Shown here: positions 18,121 to 26,316 of the stretch, piece by piece | Layout: each line of letters begins with the position of its first letter | Position numbering within the stretch: position 1 is the first letter of the stretch | NCBI RefSeq assembly: GCF_001937195.1 | Contig: NZ_MSDO01000001.1 | Location: 248,001 to 312,000 of the forward strand | Length of the DNA stretch: 64,000 nt | Source: Salinicola socius | Lineage (GTDB): Bacteria; Pseudomonadota; Gammaproteobacteria; Pseudomonadales; Halomonadaceae | Direction of reading: 5' to 3' | Translations under genes and position numbers: made by a program | Notes under the pieces: model-generated | Databases searched by the model: none | Seen by the model: the letters and a program-made list of their open reading frames with translations, nothing else | Told to the model about the DNA's origin: nothing

Positions 18121-19023
18121 ATGAACAACCCAATGGGTGAACTGCGCAGCATCGTGATGCGCGCGGAAAGCAGATGGACGGATACTGGCCTGCCACGCGT
18201 GGCGATGGTCCAGGCCGAGGCGTGTGCAGATCAGGTGTATCAGCCGATGCTGCACCTGGTTCTACAAGGCTCCAAGACGCTATCTATCGGAAATCAGATT
18301 TCGACCTACGATTCGGGCACGTACTTTCTCGTCCCCGTCGACGTGCCCGCCACTGGACAGATCCACGCCAGCGGACCGGACCTTCCCTACCTCGCGATCA
18401 GCTTGACGCTGGATCCCGATGTCATCGCCACGCTACTGATCGACGAAGTGGTGACGACGGAGCAGCCGAGCACGAGTGACTTCTCCGCCGTGCCCGCGCC
18501 GGCCGAGATGATCGATGCTTGGCTACGCATGATGCGGTTGATGGACCGACCGAACGACGCCCCGGTGCTGGCGCCGATGATCGAGAGAGAAATCCTGTTT
18601 CGGGCATTGCAAGGGCCGCTGGGAGGCACGTTGCGTGAAATCGCACGCCCGGATGGCAGACTGGCGCAGGTCCAGCGTGCCACTCACTGGATTCGCGAAC
18701 ATTACACCGAGCCTTTTCGCGTGGAGCCACTCGCGACGATGAGCAACATGAGCGTTGCAGCCTTCTATCGCCATTTCAAAGCGGTGACCGCCATGACCCC
18801 GATTCAGTACCAGAAACAACTACGCTTGCTCAGGGCCCGCTGGCTGCTGATGTTCGATACGCTTGACGCCGCATCGGTCGCGTTCACCGTCGGGTACGAA
18901 AGCGCGTCACAATTCAGCCGAGAATATGCGCGTCTGTTTGGGCTGCCGCCTGCCCGAGACGCGGCGCGGTTCCGATCACCGACGGTCACGGATAGCGTTG
19001 CCGTAATAGAAACGGGTGTCTAG
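18121..19023 (+). CDS. AraC-family regulator, AraC_N type (copy 1)
   Basis: 300 residues from the ATG that gives MNNPMGELRSIVMRAESR; longer frames add unconvincing sequence. The N-terminal domain (TGLPRVAMVQAE ... MLHLVLQGSKTLSIGNQ ... YLAISLTLDP) is the AraC_N type found with regulators next to reductases, and the C-terminus holds two HTH motifs ending VGYESASQFSREYARLFGLPPARD. It is clearly paralogous to the regulator at 23853, with long shared blocks. It faces the SDR at 17181 and probably controls it. Confidence 0.9.
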   Translation: MNNPMGELRSIVMRAESRWTDTGLPRVAMVQAEACADQVYQPMLHLVLQGSKTLSIGNQISTYDSGTYFLVPVDVPATGQIHASGPDLPYLAISLTLDPDVIATLLIDEVVTTEQPSTSDFSAVPAPAEMIDAWLRMMRLMDRPNDAPVLAPMIEREILFRALQGPLGGTLREIARPDGRLAQVQRATHWIREHYTEPFRVEPLATMSNMSVAAFYRHFKAVTAMTPIQYQKQLRLLRARWLLMFDTLDAASVAFTVGYESASQFSREYARLFGLPPARDAARFRSPTVTDSVAVIETGV

Positions 19024-19105
19024 GCAAGCTGACATCGATGAGGAGTCGTCTTCCAGGCTCTTTGTGCCTTTTGCCACACAAGTTTCTACGGAAGCTTTCC
19101 TACCA

Positions 19106-19513
19106 TCACTGGTTGTTGATAGTGGCGTCCTGGCAAACCACTTCCACATTGTTACCGTCCGGGTCCAATACGTACGCCGCGTAGTAGTGTTCGTGGTAGT
19201 GCGTCCGGATGCCGGGCGGTCCGTTGTCGGTCCCGCCCGCTTTCACTGCGGCCTGATAGAAGGCATCGACGATGGCCCGGTCCCGCGTCGCGAAGGCTAT
19301 GTGCATACCCGCTCCAGGCGCCTCGTGATCATGGACCCAGAGGCTGGGATAGCGGTCCTTGCCGAAACCGTGGCGCGTGCCCCCTGTGCGGGTACGCTCG
19401 GGCCCGACGGTGATGACCCGGACGATATCCAGCGGCGCGAGGGCAAGTTCGTAGAAGCGACGCGAGACTTCGGCGTCGCGCACGGCAAATTCGATGTGGT
19501 CGAGGATGGTCAT
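19106..19513 (-). CDS. VOC-family (glyoxalase-fold) protein
   Basis: 135 residues, one vicinal-oxygen-chelate unit: LDHIEFAVRDAEVSRRFYELALAPLDI at the N-terminus, GMHIAFATRD mid-protein, and YYAAYVLDPDGNNVEVV near the end, with His and Glu at the usual metal-ligand positions. Family members are metal-dependent lyases, isomerases or dioxygenases, or bind small molecules. It lies between the AraC copy 1 gene and the next SDR, on the SDR strand and 50 bp after its stop, so the two may form a unit. A related VOC gene is at 23296. Substrate unknown. Confidence 0.85.
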   Translation of the reverse strand: MTILDHIEFAVRDAEVSRRFYELALAPLDIVRVITVGPERTRTGGTRHGFGKDRYPSLWVHDHEAPGAGMHIAFATRDRAIVDAFYQAAVKAGGTDNGPPGIRTHYHEHYYAAYVLDPDGNNVEVVCQDATINNQ

Positions 19514-19562
19514 GGTTTTACGCAGCTGCTCCAGTGGTATGGGTTACCGGCTCGCTGGCTGA

Positions 19563-20303
19563 TCAGACCTGGGACGCGCCACCATCGGCGAACAGTTCGA
19601 CGCCGTTGATATAGCTCGAGGCATCGCTCGCCAGGAACGCCGCCGCCTTGCCGATTTCGTGTGCCTCGCCGATCCGTCCGAGCGTGCTCTTTTCGCTGAA
19701 CGCTTGAATGATCTGCTCCGCGTCATCGGCCAGCATGCTGCGCAGAGATTGCGTGTCGACCGGGCCGGGACTGAGGAGATTGATCCGCACGCCGGAACCC
19801 TTGATGTCCAGAATCCAGCTTCTGACCATGGCACGCAGAGCGGCCTTGGTGGCACCGTAGACACTCAGGCCAGGGCCGGGGTTCATCGAGGCGGTCGAGC
19901 CGATGATGACGATGCTGGAGCCCCTAGGCATCAGGGGCAGCGCGCCCTGGACGGTAAACGTCACCCCTTTCACGTTGGGATTGAAAATGCGATCGAAGGT
20001 CGCTTCGGTGATCGTACCCAGTGGCGTAATTTCTCCCGTCCCCGCGTTGGCGATCAGGACATCGAGACGGCCATGCAGCGACTCGATGCGGCTAAATAGC
20101 GAGGCGAGATCGGAGGTGTTCGACACATCGGCGGCAATGGCGACCGCGTTGTCGCCCAAGCTGGACAAGGCCTCGTCCAGCGCCTCCTGTCGGCGCCCGG
20201 TGATGACCACGCGAGCACCCTGCTCGGCGAACTCCTGCGCAATCGCGAGCCCCAGACCGGATGAGCCACCGGTGACCAGCACGACTTTATCTTGGAATGA
20301 CAT
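19563..20303 (-). CDS. Short-chain dehydrogenase/reductase
   Basis: 246 residues with the classical SDR pattern: TGGSSGLGLAIAQEFAEQGARVVITGRR near residues 11-38, NAGTGE near 86, GSTASMNPGPGLSVYGATKAALRAMVRSW with Tyr-x3-Lys. It ends ...YINGVELFADGGASQV, typical of the family. It is divergent from the TetR gene at 20474, and the 170-bp gap contains a TetR-like palindrome and a pair of direct repeats, so TetR control is likely. The reaction is an NAD(P)-dependent oxidation or reduction of an unidentified substrate. Confidence 0.9.
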   Translation of the reverse strand: MSFQDKVVLVTGGSSGLGLAIAQEFAEQGARVVITGRRQEALDEALSSLGDNAVAIAADVSNTSDLASLFSRIESLHGRLDVLIANAGTGEITPLGTITEATFDRIFNPNVKGVTFTVQGALPLMPRGSSIVIIGSTASMNPGPGLSVYGATKAALRAMVRSWILDIKGSGVRINLLSPGPVDTQSLRSMLADDAEQIIQAFSEKSTLGRIGEAHEIGKAAAFLASDASSYINGVELFADGGASQV

Positions 20304-20342
20304 GGAAATTTCCCTGTACGAGGAAGGAGACGGAAATGACCA

Positions 20343-20360
20343 ATGTAGTGAACGCTACAT
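20343..20360. promoter_or_regulatory. Palindrome in SDR-TetR divergent gap
   Basis: ATGTAGTGAACGCTACAT: 6-bp arms around a 6-bp spacer, 40 bp upstream of the SDR start codon. The size and position suit a TetR-type dimer site, but binding is inference. Confidence 0.45.
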
Positions 20361-20385
20361 AGCACGATGTGTCACGCACTTTATT

Positions 20386-20447
20386 TAGCGGTCGATATAG
20401 AGAAGTCCTTGCTCATGCATTGGAGCTTTGATATAGCAGTCGATACA
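20386..20447. repeat. Pair of 14-bp direct repeats, possible TetR sites
   Basis: TAGCGGTCGATATA (20386-20399) and TAGCAGTCGATACA (20434-20447) match at 12 of 14 positions and are spaced 48 bp apart, the second 27 bp before the TetR start codon. They may be regulator half-sites or a small duplication. Confidence 0.45.
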
Positions 20448-20473
20448 ATGCAGTTTTCATCTCGCGAGGTCCC

Positions 20474-21076
20474 ATGAACGCCAAGACCCGGCAACGCCGT
20501 CCTGCTTTCGATCGCGAAGCGGGCGTCGCTATTGCCCAGGCGCTTTTTCATGAGCGCGGCTATGACGCGGTCAGCCTTGCGGACCTGACCCACGCCATGG
20601 ACATCAAGCCCCCCAGTTTTTATGCCGCCTATGGCAGCAAGGCAGAGCTGTTCGAACGGACTATGCTGCGCTATGCGCAGGAAAACGCCCTGCCGCTGGC
20701 CGAACTTCTGGCACCTGATCGCCCCCCCGCCGAAGCGCTTCCCGCGCTGCTGCTCGCCGCGGCCGAACAGTACGGTCGAGATAGCGTGCTGCGTGGCTGC
20801 ATGATTACGGAGGGAATGCGGGCAGATGACCCGGCCGCCCGTCGGATGGCCGAGAATCTTGCCAGCGGCGGCCTCCAGGCGATTCGCGCTTACCTCGACC
20901 AAGTCCATCCGCAGGATGCGGAGTCCCTGACCGACTATGTGTCGGTCACCTTGCGCGGGCTATCCGCCTCGGCCTGCAACGGCATGCCCTACGAGCGCCT
21001 GACGCAAGTCGCCCGGACCGCCGGCCGATTTATCGCGCATGAACTGGAAGCCGACGAGCCCACGACAGCTTCCTGA
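20474..21076 (+). CDS. TetR/AcrR-family transcriptional regulator
   Basis: 200 residues. The N-terminal HTH domain reads AIAQALFHERGYDAVSLADLTHAMDIKPPSFYAAYGSKAELFERTML, the standard TetR recognition region; the C-terminal helical ligand domain contains cysteines in LRGCMITEGM and ASACNGMPY. It faces the SDR at 19563 and probably represses it and itself. A 14-bp direct duplication follows its stop (21108-21135). Effector unknown; the cysteines make an electrophile sensor possible but this is speculative. Confidence 0.9.
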   Translation: MNAKTRQRRPAFDREAGVAIAQALFHERGYDAVSLADLTHAMDIKPPSFYAAYGSKAELFERTMLRYAQENALPLAELLAPDRPPAEALPALLLAAAEQYGRDSVLRGCMITEGMRADDPAARRMAENLASGGLQAIRAYLDQVHPQDAESLTDYVSVTLRGLSASACNGMPYERLTQVARTAGRFIAHELEADEPTTAS

Positions 21077-21107
21077 GCCGTGAAGTCGCTGTGGGTGAGT
21101 CGCGTCT

Positions 21108-21135
21108 ATCTCTGCAGGTTCATCTCGGCAGGTCT
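21108..21135. repeat. 14-bp tandem duplication downstream of tetR
   Basis: ATCTCTGCAGGTTC followed directly by ATCTCGGCAGGTCT (11 of 14 identical). Noncoding, between the tetR stop and the converging NTF2-like gene; nothing else recognised in this 173-bp gap. Confidence 0.5.
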
Positions 21136-21249
21136 ATATCTACTGGCCGATGATGGTCGCCCTTCGCGATCGCCTCGACCTATCAGCGCTAATGTCCAGC
21201 ATCCACATTACGACACCACGCCAGTCGCAACGGGAGGTTCGGCCGTGTT

Positions 21250-21714
21250 CTAGACGCCGGTGAGGACCGTTGGGTCGCCATCGCGCCATACGTTGTCGAT
21301 CGTCGCTCGCTGGATCAGCCACGCTTCATCGTGTCGGATCAATTCGACGTCATAGCGGTTTTTCATGAGGTAGTGCCGCGAGTGGTCATCGCGCGGCACA
21401 TGTTGCGCTTCCACGATCGCTTCCAGAGTCGCCTTGTCACCGTCGATGCACACGCGGGGGTTGGTGACGGAGTGAGTGGTGTCGAAGTGCTGCAACGAGT
21501 CCGATAACGCGGAGACGATAGTCTCTCTGCCTTGCAGCACTGGATATTCGAACCCGGCTTTTGCCGCGGCCGGTCGGAAATCGGATATCGCATCTTCCGT
21601 GAAAGTGGACCCGAGAAGCGCGCCGTCGCGCAGATCAATGCCTGCGGCGAACCGGTAAAGCACATCGATGACCGCGAGTTTATCTTCCGTTTCTGTGAAA
21701 TGAACTGACGACAT
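21250..21714 (-). CDS. SnoaL/NTF2-like protein
   Basis: 154 residues from the ATG after AAGGATC; upstream in-frame codons run into the promoter. The cone-shaped NTF2-like fold is suggested by ETEDKLAVIDVLYRFAAGIDLRDGALLGSTFTEDAISDF at the N-terminus and RYDVELIRHDEAWLIQRATIDNVWRDGDP at the end, as in SnoaL_4 proteins. Members are cyclases, isomerases, dehydratases or ligand binders. It is divergent from an HxlR regulator across 97 bp containing a dyad. Specific activity unknown. Confidence 0.78.
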   Translation of the reverse strand: MSSVHFTETEDKLAVIDVLYRFAAGIDLRDGALLGSTFTEDAISDFRPAAAKAGFEYPVLQGRETIVSALSDSLQHFDTTHSVTNPRVCIDGDKATLEAIVEAQHVPRDDHSRHYLMKNRYDVELIRHDEAWLIQRATIDNVWRDGDPTVLTGV

Positions 21715-21743
21715 GAGGTTGATCCTTTTCGAATGAATTCGAA

Positions 21744-21762
21744 TGGTATACTTCTGATACCA
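21744..21762. promoter_or_regulatory. Dyad in NTF2-HxlR divergent gap
   Basis: TGGTAT-7 bp-ATACCA (6-bp arms). It lies 30 bp from the NTF2-like start and 49 bp from the HxlR start, where an HxlR dimer would control both promoters. Binding is inferred from position. Confidence 0.5.
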
Positions 21763-21811
21763 GATATCAATTACGCACTTTAAAGCCATCAGGTATCTCG
21801 GAGGTAACCGC

Positions 21812-22219
21812 ATGCAGGAAACGACGGATCGGATATCGGCTCCCAACGAGTCAACCGAAAAGGACAACACCATCGAGTGTACGAGCCGCTTCTTGCTGGA
21901 TCAGATAACGGACAAGTGGTCAGTGCTGATTCTGACGGCACTTTGCGAAAAGCCGCTTCGGTTCAATGAACTCAAACGCCGCCTGGAGGGGATTACTCAA
22001 AAATCGTTGACTCAGGCACTTCGCCGTCTCGAGCGAAACGGCATTGTCGCTCGGCGGGTCATCCCATCCTCACAAGTCGCGGTGGAATACAGCATCACCC
22101 CCTTGGGGCGAACGTTGGAGGAACCGTTCGGTGCTCTCTATCGGTGGACGATCGACCATCTGGAAAGGGTGGCCGAGGCGCAGAATGCATTCGATAGGCG
22201 CGAGAACGAGATGTCGTAA
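21812..22219 (+). CDS. HxlR-family (MarR-like winged helix) regulator
   Basis: 135 residues. The HxlR signature ECTSRFLLDQITDKWSVLILTAL (residues 22-44) and PLRFNELKRRLEGITQKSLTQALRRLERNGIVARRV (winged HTH) are clear. C23 and C45 fall in the part of the protein where thiol-switch members such as HypR and YodB carry redox cysteines, so a redox or quinone signal is possible but unproven. It faces the NTF2-like gene and probably regulates it. Confidence 0.9.
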   Translation: MQETTDRISAPNESTEKDNTIECTSRFLLDQITDKWSVLILTALCEKPLRFNELKRRLEGITQKSLTQALRRLERNGIVARRVIPSSQVAVEYSITPLGRTLEEPFGALYRWTIDHLERVAEAQNAFDRRENEMS

Positions 22220-22315
22220 TTCCCGCACCTGACAAAATCAGTGCTTTGTCGGGGAAGGAAAGGTGCCTGGTGACGCCTCCCTCTGCCCCGCCCCCGCTAA
22301 ATACCCATTTTCACC

Positions 22316-23299
22316 CTAAAGATCGGTAATTACCGTGCCCGCAATGGTCTCGGCGAACCCGCCACCGAATAGCCGCGCTGGCGTTTCGAAACCCGACCGG
22401 CGTTCACCTTCGAGGACTCGACTTGCAGCCGCCACGGCCGCCAGCGGCGTGTAGGAGTAGCCGTTGACGGTTTCGATCATCGAGCGGGCCACCGTGCCGT
22501 CAGCCGCCGTTACCTCGGCCACGGCGCGGGCGCGATGGGCATCGCGTTGCTCCGCCGTCGGGCCGTCAGGCAGTTGTGACAAATCGCCCTCGGGAAATGC
22601 ATCGCCACTGACATGCACGAACATGGCGATATTGGGGATACTGGCAGAGTGCCAGGCGGTCACCAGATCCCCGAACGACAGCGGCGCGCACGGCACCAAA
22701 CCCTCGCCGAAATCGAAGTCTTGCGGCTGCGCCTCGGGGATGGGTGCGAGATGGCCGTCGACTCTCGCCATCAGACCCGCGCCGATGATCTCGCTGACGC
22801 TCATGGCGGAGCCCCGCGACATGGAGCCGGGAACCTGAAGCGCCACCCTCAGCGACTGCGGCTCGTGCACACGCTGCGCGACATGCACTGCCAGGCAATC
22901 GGTCGGCACCACGTCCCAGCCGACACCAGGCAGCAGCATGACGCCGGCCTCGACTGCTTCATCACCCAGGCGTTCCGCCAACCGATAGACGTTGATCTCG
23001 GCGGTGATATCCAGGTAATCGACCCCGGCCTCGAGGCACGCCCGCATCAATGGCTCCGCCGTTTTCGCGAAAGGACCCGCGACGTTCAGCAGCACATCGA
23101 TACCGGCCAGGGCTTGCGCTGCCCCGGCATCGGCCTCGGCCTCAAATACCCGCAACGGAACACCCAGCTGTTCAGCGAGGGGCGCCAGCCTTTGCTGGTT
23201 GCGTCCGGCGATCTCGAAATCGAGCCCCCACGTTTTGGCATGCGCTGCCGCCATGCGGCCGGTATAGCCGGTCGCGCCGTAGATCAGGAGTTTTTTCAT
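22316..23299 (-). CDS. Saccharopine-dehydrogenase-like NAD(P)-binding protein
   Basis: 327 residues. An N-terminal Rossmann fold reads KLLIYGATGYTGRMAAAHAKTWGLDFEIAGRN (residues 3-34), followed by DVLLNVAGPFAKTAEPLMRACLEAGVDYLDITAE, the pattern of saccharopine-dehydrogenase-like and trans-acting enoyl-reductase-like proteins. The substrate domain is not one I can assign. Its ATG overlaps the stop of the upstream VOC gene by 4 bp, so the two are translationally coupled, and both are divergent from the AraC gene at 23853. Confidence 0.83.
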   Translation of the reverse strand: MKKLLIYGATGYTGRMAAAHAKTWGLDFEIAGRNQQRLAPLAEQLGVPLRVFEAEADAGAAQALAGIDVLLNVAGPFAKTAEPLMRACLEAGVDYLDITAEINVYRLAERLGDEAVEAGVMLLPGVGWDVVPTDCLAVHVAQRVHEPQSLRVALQVPGSMSRGSAMSVSEIIGAGLMARVDGHLAPIPEAQPQDFDFGEGLVPCAPLSFGDLVTAWHSASIPNIAMFVHVSGDAFPEGDLSQLPDGPTAEQRDAHRARAVAEVTAADGTVARSMIETVNGYSYTPLAAVAAASRVLEGERRSGFETPARLFGGGFAETIAGTVITDL

Positions 23300-23697
23300 C
23301 GGGCGTGCTGCCAGTTCTTGTAGACGAATTCGAGACTGTAGCCATCGGGATCCAGCACGTTGGCGGCGTAATAGTCGGGGTCGTAATGCAGTCGTGCCCC
23401 GGGCGCGCCGTTGTCGATAGCACCGTTGTCGATGGCCGCAGCGTAGGCCGACTCGACTTCTGCCTTGCCGTTCGCCACGAAACCGACGTGAACGGCTTTT
23501 CCTTCGACCACGCCCTCGCGCAGCCAGAAGAACATCCGGCCATTGGCGCCGAATCCCTTGAGATCCGGGTGGCCCGGCGGGCCGTCTTTGCCGTCGTAAT
23601 CGAGCCGCGCCGTAATCCCCAGCGGGGCGAGCACGGCCTCGTAGAAGCGAATCGAGCGTTCGATATCGCTGACGGATAGAAAGAGATGATCAAGCAT
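23296..23697 (-). CDS. VOC-family (glyoxalase-fold) protein
   Basis: 133 residues with one VOC unit: LDHLFLSVSDIERSIRFYEAVLAPLGI at the N-terminus, KAVHVGFVANGKAEVESAY mid-protein, and YYAANVLDPDGYSLEFVYK near the end. It is related to the VOC protein at 19106 (shared Y-Y-A-A-x-V-L-D-P-D-G block). The four-base ATGA overlap with the downstream saccharopine-dehydrogenase-like gene indicates a two-gene operon, probably under the divergent AraC copy 2. Substrate unknown. Confidence 0.86.
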   Translation of the reverse strand: MLDHLFLSVSDIERSIRFYEAVLAPLGITARLDYDGKDGPPGHPDLKGFGANGRMFFWLREGVVEGKAVHVGFVANGKAEVESAYAAAIDNGAIDNGAPGARLHYDPDYYAANVLDPDGYSLEFVYKNWQHAR

Positions 23698-23852
23698 GGA
23701 GTAGCCTCGCGGTTCCGACGATGTCGCCAGCGACTACCGTAACCCTTACCCTCATCGCGGGCTCAGCCGTTCCTGCCCCAAACCTGCCCGTTTCTGCTTT
23801 TTGCTTGCGCGGACACCCGCCCGGGATCAGCATGCCTGGCATGAAAGATCTC

Positions 23853-24737
23853 ATGAACGATCAACTGCTCGACCTTCGCGCCTTGGCTTCCAGGGCCGAG
23901 AATCGCCGTACCGAAACGGGTATCCCGCGGGTGGCCATGGTTCAGGGCGAAATCCCGGAACATATGCTGGCCGCCGTCTACGACCCGATGATCAATCTGA
24001 TCCTGCAGGGCAGCAAGACGATGACCGTCGGCGAGCGCACGCTGCGCTATGATCCGGCCACGTATTTCGTCATGTCGATCGAGTTGCCGGCGGTGGGCAC
24101 GATCCATCCGGCGGCGTCGGGAGAGCCCTATCTCGCGCTGAGTCTGACGCTCGATTCCACGGTGCTCTCGACGCTGCTGACCGACCTGCCCTCGCCCGCC
24201 GAACGCAACGAAAGCGAAGCCGGCTTTTCGGTGGCTGCGGTCACGCCTGAATTGATGGACGCGTGGCTACGTATGCTGCGATTGATGGACAGGCCAGACG
24301 ACATCGCGGCTCTCGCACCGGTATATGAGCGGGAAATTCTCTATCGCGTCCTGCAAGGGCCCCACGGCTGGATGCTGCGAGACATCGCGGCGCCGGATAC
24401 CGCCATGGCACGCGTCAGCCAGGCCATTCAGTGGATCCGGCGGGACTTCGCCGAACCGATCCGAGTGGAGACACTGGCTCGGAAAGCGTCGATGAGCGTG
24501 TCCGCTTTCCACCGGCACTTCAAGGCAGTCACGACGCTGAGCCCATTGCAGTATCAAAAGCGGGTTCGCTTGCTCAAGGCACGCATGCTCATGGTGGCCG
24601 GTGCCAAAAGCGTCACCAGCGCGGCCTTCGAAGTCGGCTATGAAAGCGCCACCCAGTTCAGCCGTGATTACGCCCGGGTATTCGGGCTGCCGCCGGCCCG
24701 GGATACCGCGAGAATTCTGGGTGAGACGCAGCGGTAA
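23853..24737 (+). CDS. AraC-family regulator, AraC_N type (copy 2)
   Basis: About 294 residues; I chose the ATG giving MNDQLLDLRALASRAENR because it aligns with copy 1 at 18121, but ATGs 12 and 21 bp upstream are possible. Shared blocks with copy 1 include TGIPRVAMVQGE, MINLILQGSKTMTVGE, DAWLRMLRLMDRPDD, HFKAVTTLSPLQYQKRVRLLKAR and VGYESATQFSRDYARVFGLPPARD. The same pairing of AraC_N regulator, VOC protein and dehydrogenase occurs in both copies, so the units may be diverged duplicates. It likely controls the divergent VOC-dehydrogenase operon. Confidence 0.88.
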   Translation: MNDQLLDLRALASRAENRRTETGIPRVAMVQGEIPEHMLAAVYDPMINLILQGSKTMTVGERTLRYDPATYFVMSIELPAVGTIHPAASGEPYLALSLTLDSTVLSTLLTDLPSPAERNESEAGFSVAAVTPELMDAWLRMLRLMDRPDDIAALAPVYEREILYRVLQGPHGWMLRDIAAPDTAMARVSQAIQWIRRDFAEPIRVETLARKASMSVSAFHRHFKAVTTLSPLQYQKRVRLLKARMLMVAGAKSVTSAAFEVGYESATQFSRDYARVFGLPPARDTARILGETQR

Positions 24738-24800
24738 GAGACGCTGCAGAGCCAGGCCAACCACTATCCTCCCTTTGATCTGCCTGCCACCCGACGGCTC

Positions 24801-24832
24801 GGGGGATCGGGGGATCGGGGGATCGGGGGATC
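24801..24832. repeat. Perfect 8-bp tandem repeat, 4 units
   Basis: Four perfect copies of GGGGGATC in the 189-bp gap between the AraC copy 2 gene and the dienelactone hydrolase gene, ending 94 bp before the latter's start codon. Perfect short repeats can change unit number by slippage and so alter promoter spacing. No other feature was recognised in the gap. Confidence 0.85.
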
Positions 24833-24926
24833 GCCATACTCTCGTCTTTTTCATTGCCTGCTAGACTTCCTCCCTCGGGCTTCACCGTCTATCTCAAGTT
24901 CAGTCAACCGCCCACAAGGAGAGACC

Positions 24927-25652
24927 ATGTCTCAGAGCGATTCCCAGACGAACATCAAGACCGAATGGATCGAGATCACCGCCGAGGACGGCAAGACGTT
25001 CAAGGCGTACCAGGCGCTGCCGCACAAGGGTAAAGGCCCGGGCATTCTGCTGATTCAGGAGATCTTCGGCGTCAATGGCCACATGCGTGGCGTCGCCGAG
25101 CAGTACGCGATGGATGGCTATAGCGTCATCGTGCCCGACATGTTCTGGCGCGATGAGCCGGACGTCGAGCTGGGCTATGACGGCGACGACTGGAAAGCGG
25201 CGGTCGCCCACAAGCAGGCGCTCGATTACCCGACGGCGACCAGCGACCTGCGCGCCGCGGTCAAGGCGTTGAAGGCAAGCCCGGTCTGCGACGGCCCGGT
25301 AGCCTCGGTGGGCTACTGCATGGGCGGCGTCTTTTCCTACCTCTGCGCCCTGGATGCCGGTGTCGATGCGGCGATCTGCTATTACGCCGGCGGCATCACC
25401 GAGTATCTGCCGCGGGCCGGCGAACTCAAGGTGCCGGTCCAGTTTCACTTCGGTGCCGAGGATGACCACATTCCGCTCGAGCATGTCGAGCAGACCCGCC
25501 AGGCACTTGCCAGCCACCAGAATGCCGAAGTCCATCTGTACGACGGAGCGGAGCACGGTTTCAACTGCTGGGCACGGGCGAGCTACCACCAGCAAGCGTC
25601 GGCGCTGGCCCACGGTCGTACGCTGACCTTCCTGGCCAGCCGTACCGCCTGA
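24927..25652 (+). CDS. Dienelactone hydrolase family protein
   Basis: 241 residues, preceded by AAGGAGAG. It has the alpha/beta-hydrolase fold of dienelactone hydrolase with the expected Cys-Asp-His triad: C131 in GYCMGG, an Asp in AEDDHIP (179/180) and H210 in GAEHGFNC. The E-I-F-G-V-N motif near residues 45-50 is also typical. The prototype opens dienelactone to maleylacetate in chloroaromatic degradation, but most chromosomal homologues have unknown ester or lactone substrates. It is not part of an obvious aromatic pathway here. Confidence 0.92.
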   Translation: MSQSDSQTNIKTEWIEITAEDGKTFKAYQALPHKGKGPGILLIQEIFGVNGHMRGVAEQYAMDGYSVIVPDMFWRDEPDVELGYDGDDWKAAVAHKQALDYPTATSDLRAAVKALKASPVCDGPVASVGYCMGGVFSYLCALDAGVDAAICYYAGGITEYLPRAGELKVPVQFHFGAEDDHIPLEHVEQTRQALASHQNAEVHLYDGAEHGFNCWARASYHQQASALAHGRTLTFLASRTA

Positions 25653-26053
25653 GAAGCGAGTCGAGCTCGTGTCGGAATGGCTGAGAGCGTTTCGGCGCGA
25701 GTGTTGAAAGGCCAGGGCTGATGAATCAGGGCCGGTGAAAATGCGGCAAAGCGTGAGCGGCCAGTCCTCGAGGATGGCTTCGGCCGGCGCGATCGCCTGG
25801 TCGACTCCGCCAGCAGACATGCCCCCTCCCTGGATCATTCGATCGATATCCAGCGATGCGTCGTCCGAGCGCGATCTGGCTCATGATGCCCGAGAGGCGA
25901 GATCATGACGTCCGGAACACCCGACGCAAGCCATGATGATAGCGCCGATCCTTGCTTGTCGTTTCCCCCATCTACGACTAACTTCCAAGGGCGTGTCAGG
26001 AAGGATGCGCTTGTTGCGAATCACTCAGCATGACTCAAACAGGGACAGACACC
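25653..26053. other. Intergenic region, no recognised feature
   Basis: About 400 bp between the dienelactone hydrolase and GlsB-type genes. No convincing reading frame, RNA gene or terminator with a T-run was seen. The last 60 bp must contain the promoter of the GlsB-type gene, but no clear -35/-10 pair stands out. Confidence 0.5.
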
Positions 26054-26302
26054 ATGGGAATTATTGCGTGGATCATCTTCGGCCTGATCGCCGGTGCCAT
26101 TGCCAAGCTGGTCATGCCGGGTAAAGATCCGGGTGGCTTCATCGTCACGATCATCATCGGTATTCTCGGTGCCGTCATTGGCGGCTGGATCGGTACGGCA
26201 CTCGGCTTCGGCGACGTTTCCGGGTTCAATCTCGGCAGTTTCGTCATCGCCGTGCTCGGTGCCATCGTGCTGCTGATCATCTATCGCGTCGTGCGCAAGT
26301 AG
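26054..26302 (+). CDS. GlsB/YeaQ/YmgE-family small membrane protein
   Basis: 82 residues from the ATG giving MGIIAWIIFGLIAGAIAKLV; a start eight codons earlier lacks family similarity. Three glycine-rich membrane segments with the hallmark GKDPGGFIVTIIIGILGAVIGGWI are those of the transglycosylase-associated/GlsB family, induced by stress in many bacteria and located in the inner membrane. Molecular role unknown. A strong hairpin 15 bp after the stop suggests a monocistronic transcript. Confidence 0.93.
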   Translation: MGIIAWIIFGLIAGAIAKLVMPGKDPGGFIVTIIIGILGAVIGGWIGTALGFGDVSGFNLGSFVIAVLGAIVLLIIYRVVRK

Positions 26303-26316
26303 CACCGCCTGGATGC

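Noticed and set aside
18121-24737. Idea that the two AraC/VOC regions are a recent exact duplication
   Set aside because: The AraC proteins are clearly related but differ throughout, the partner dehydrogenases are of different families, and gene order differs, so any duplication is old.
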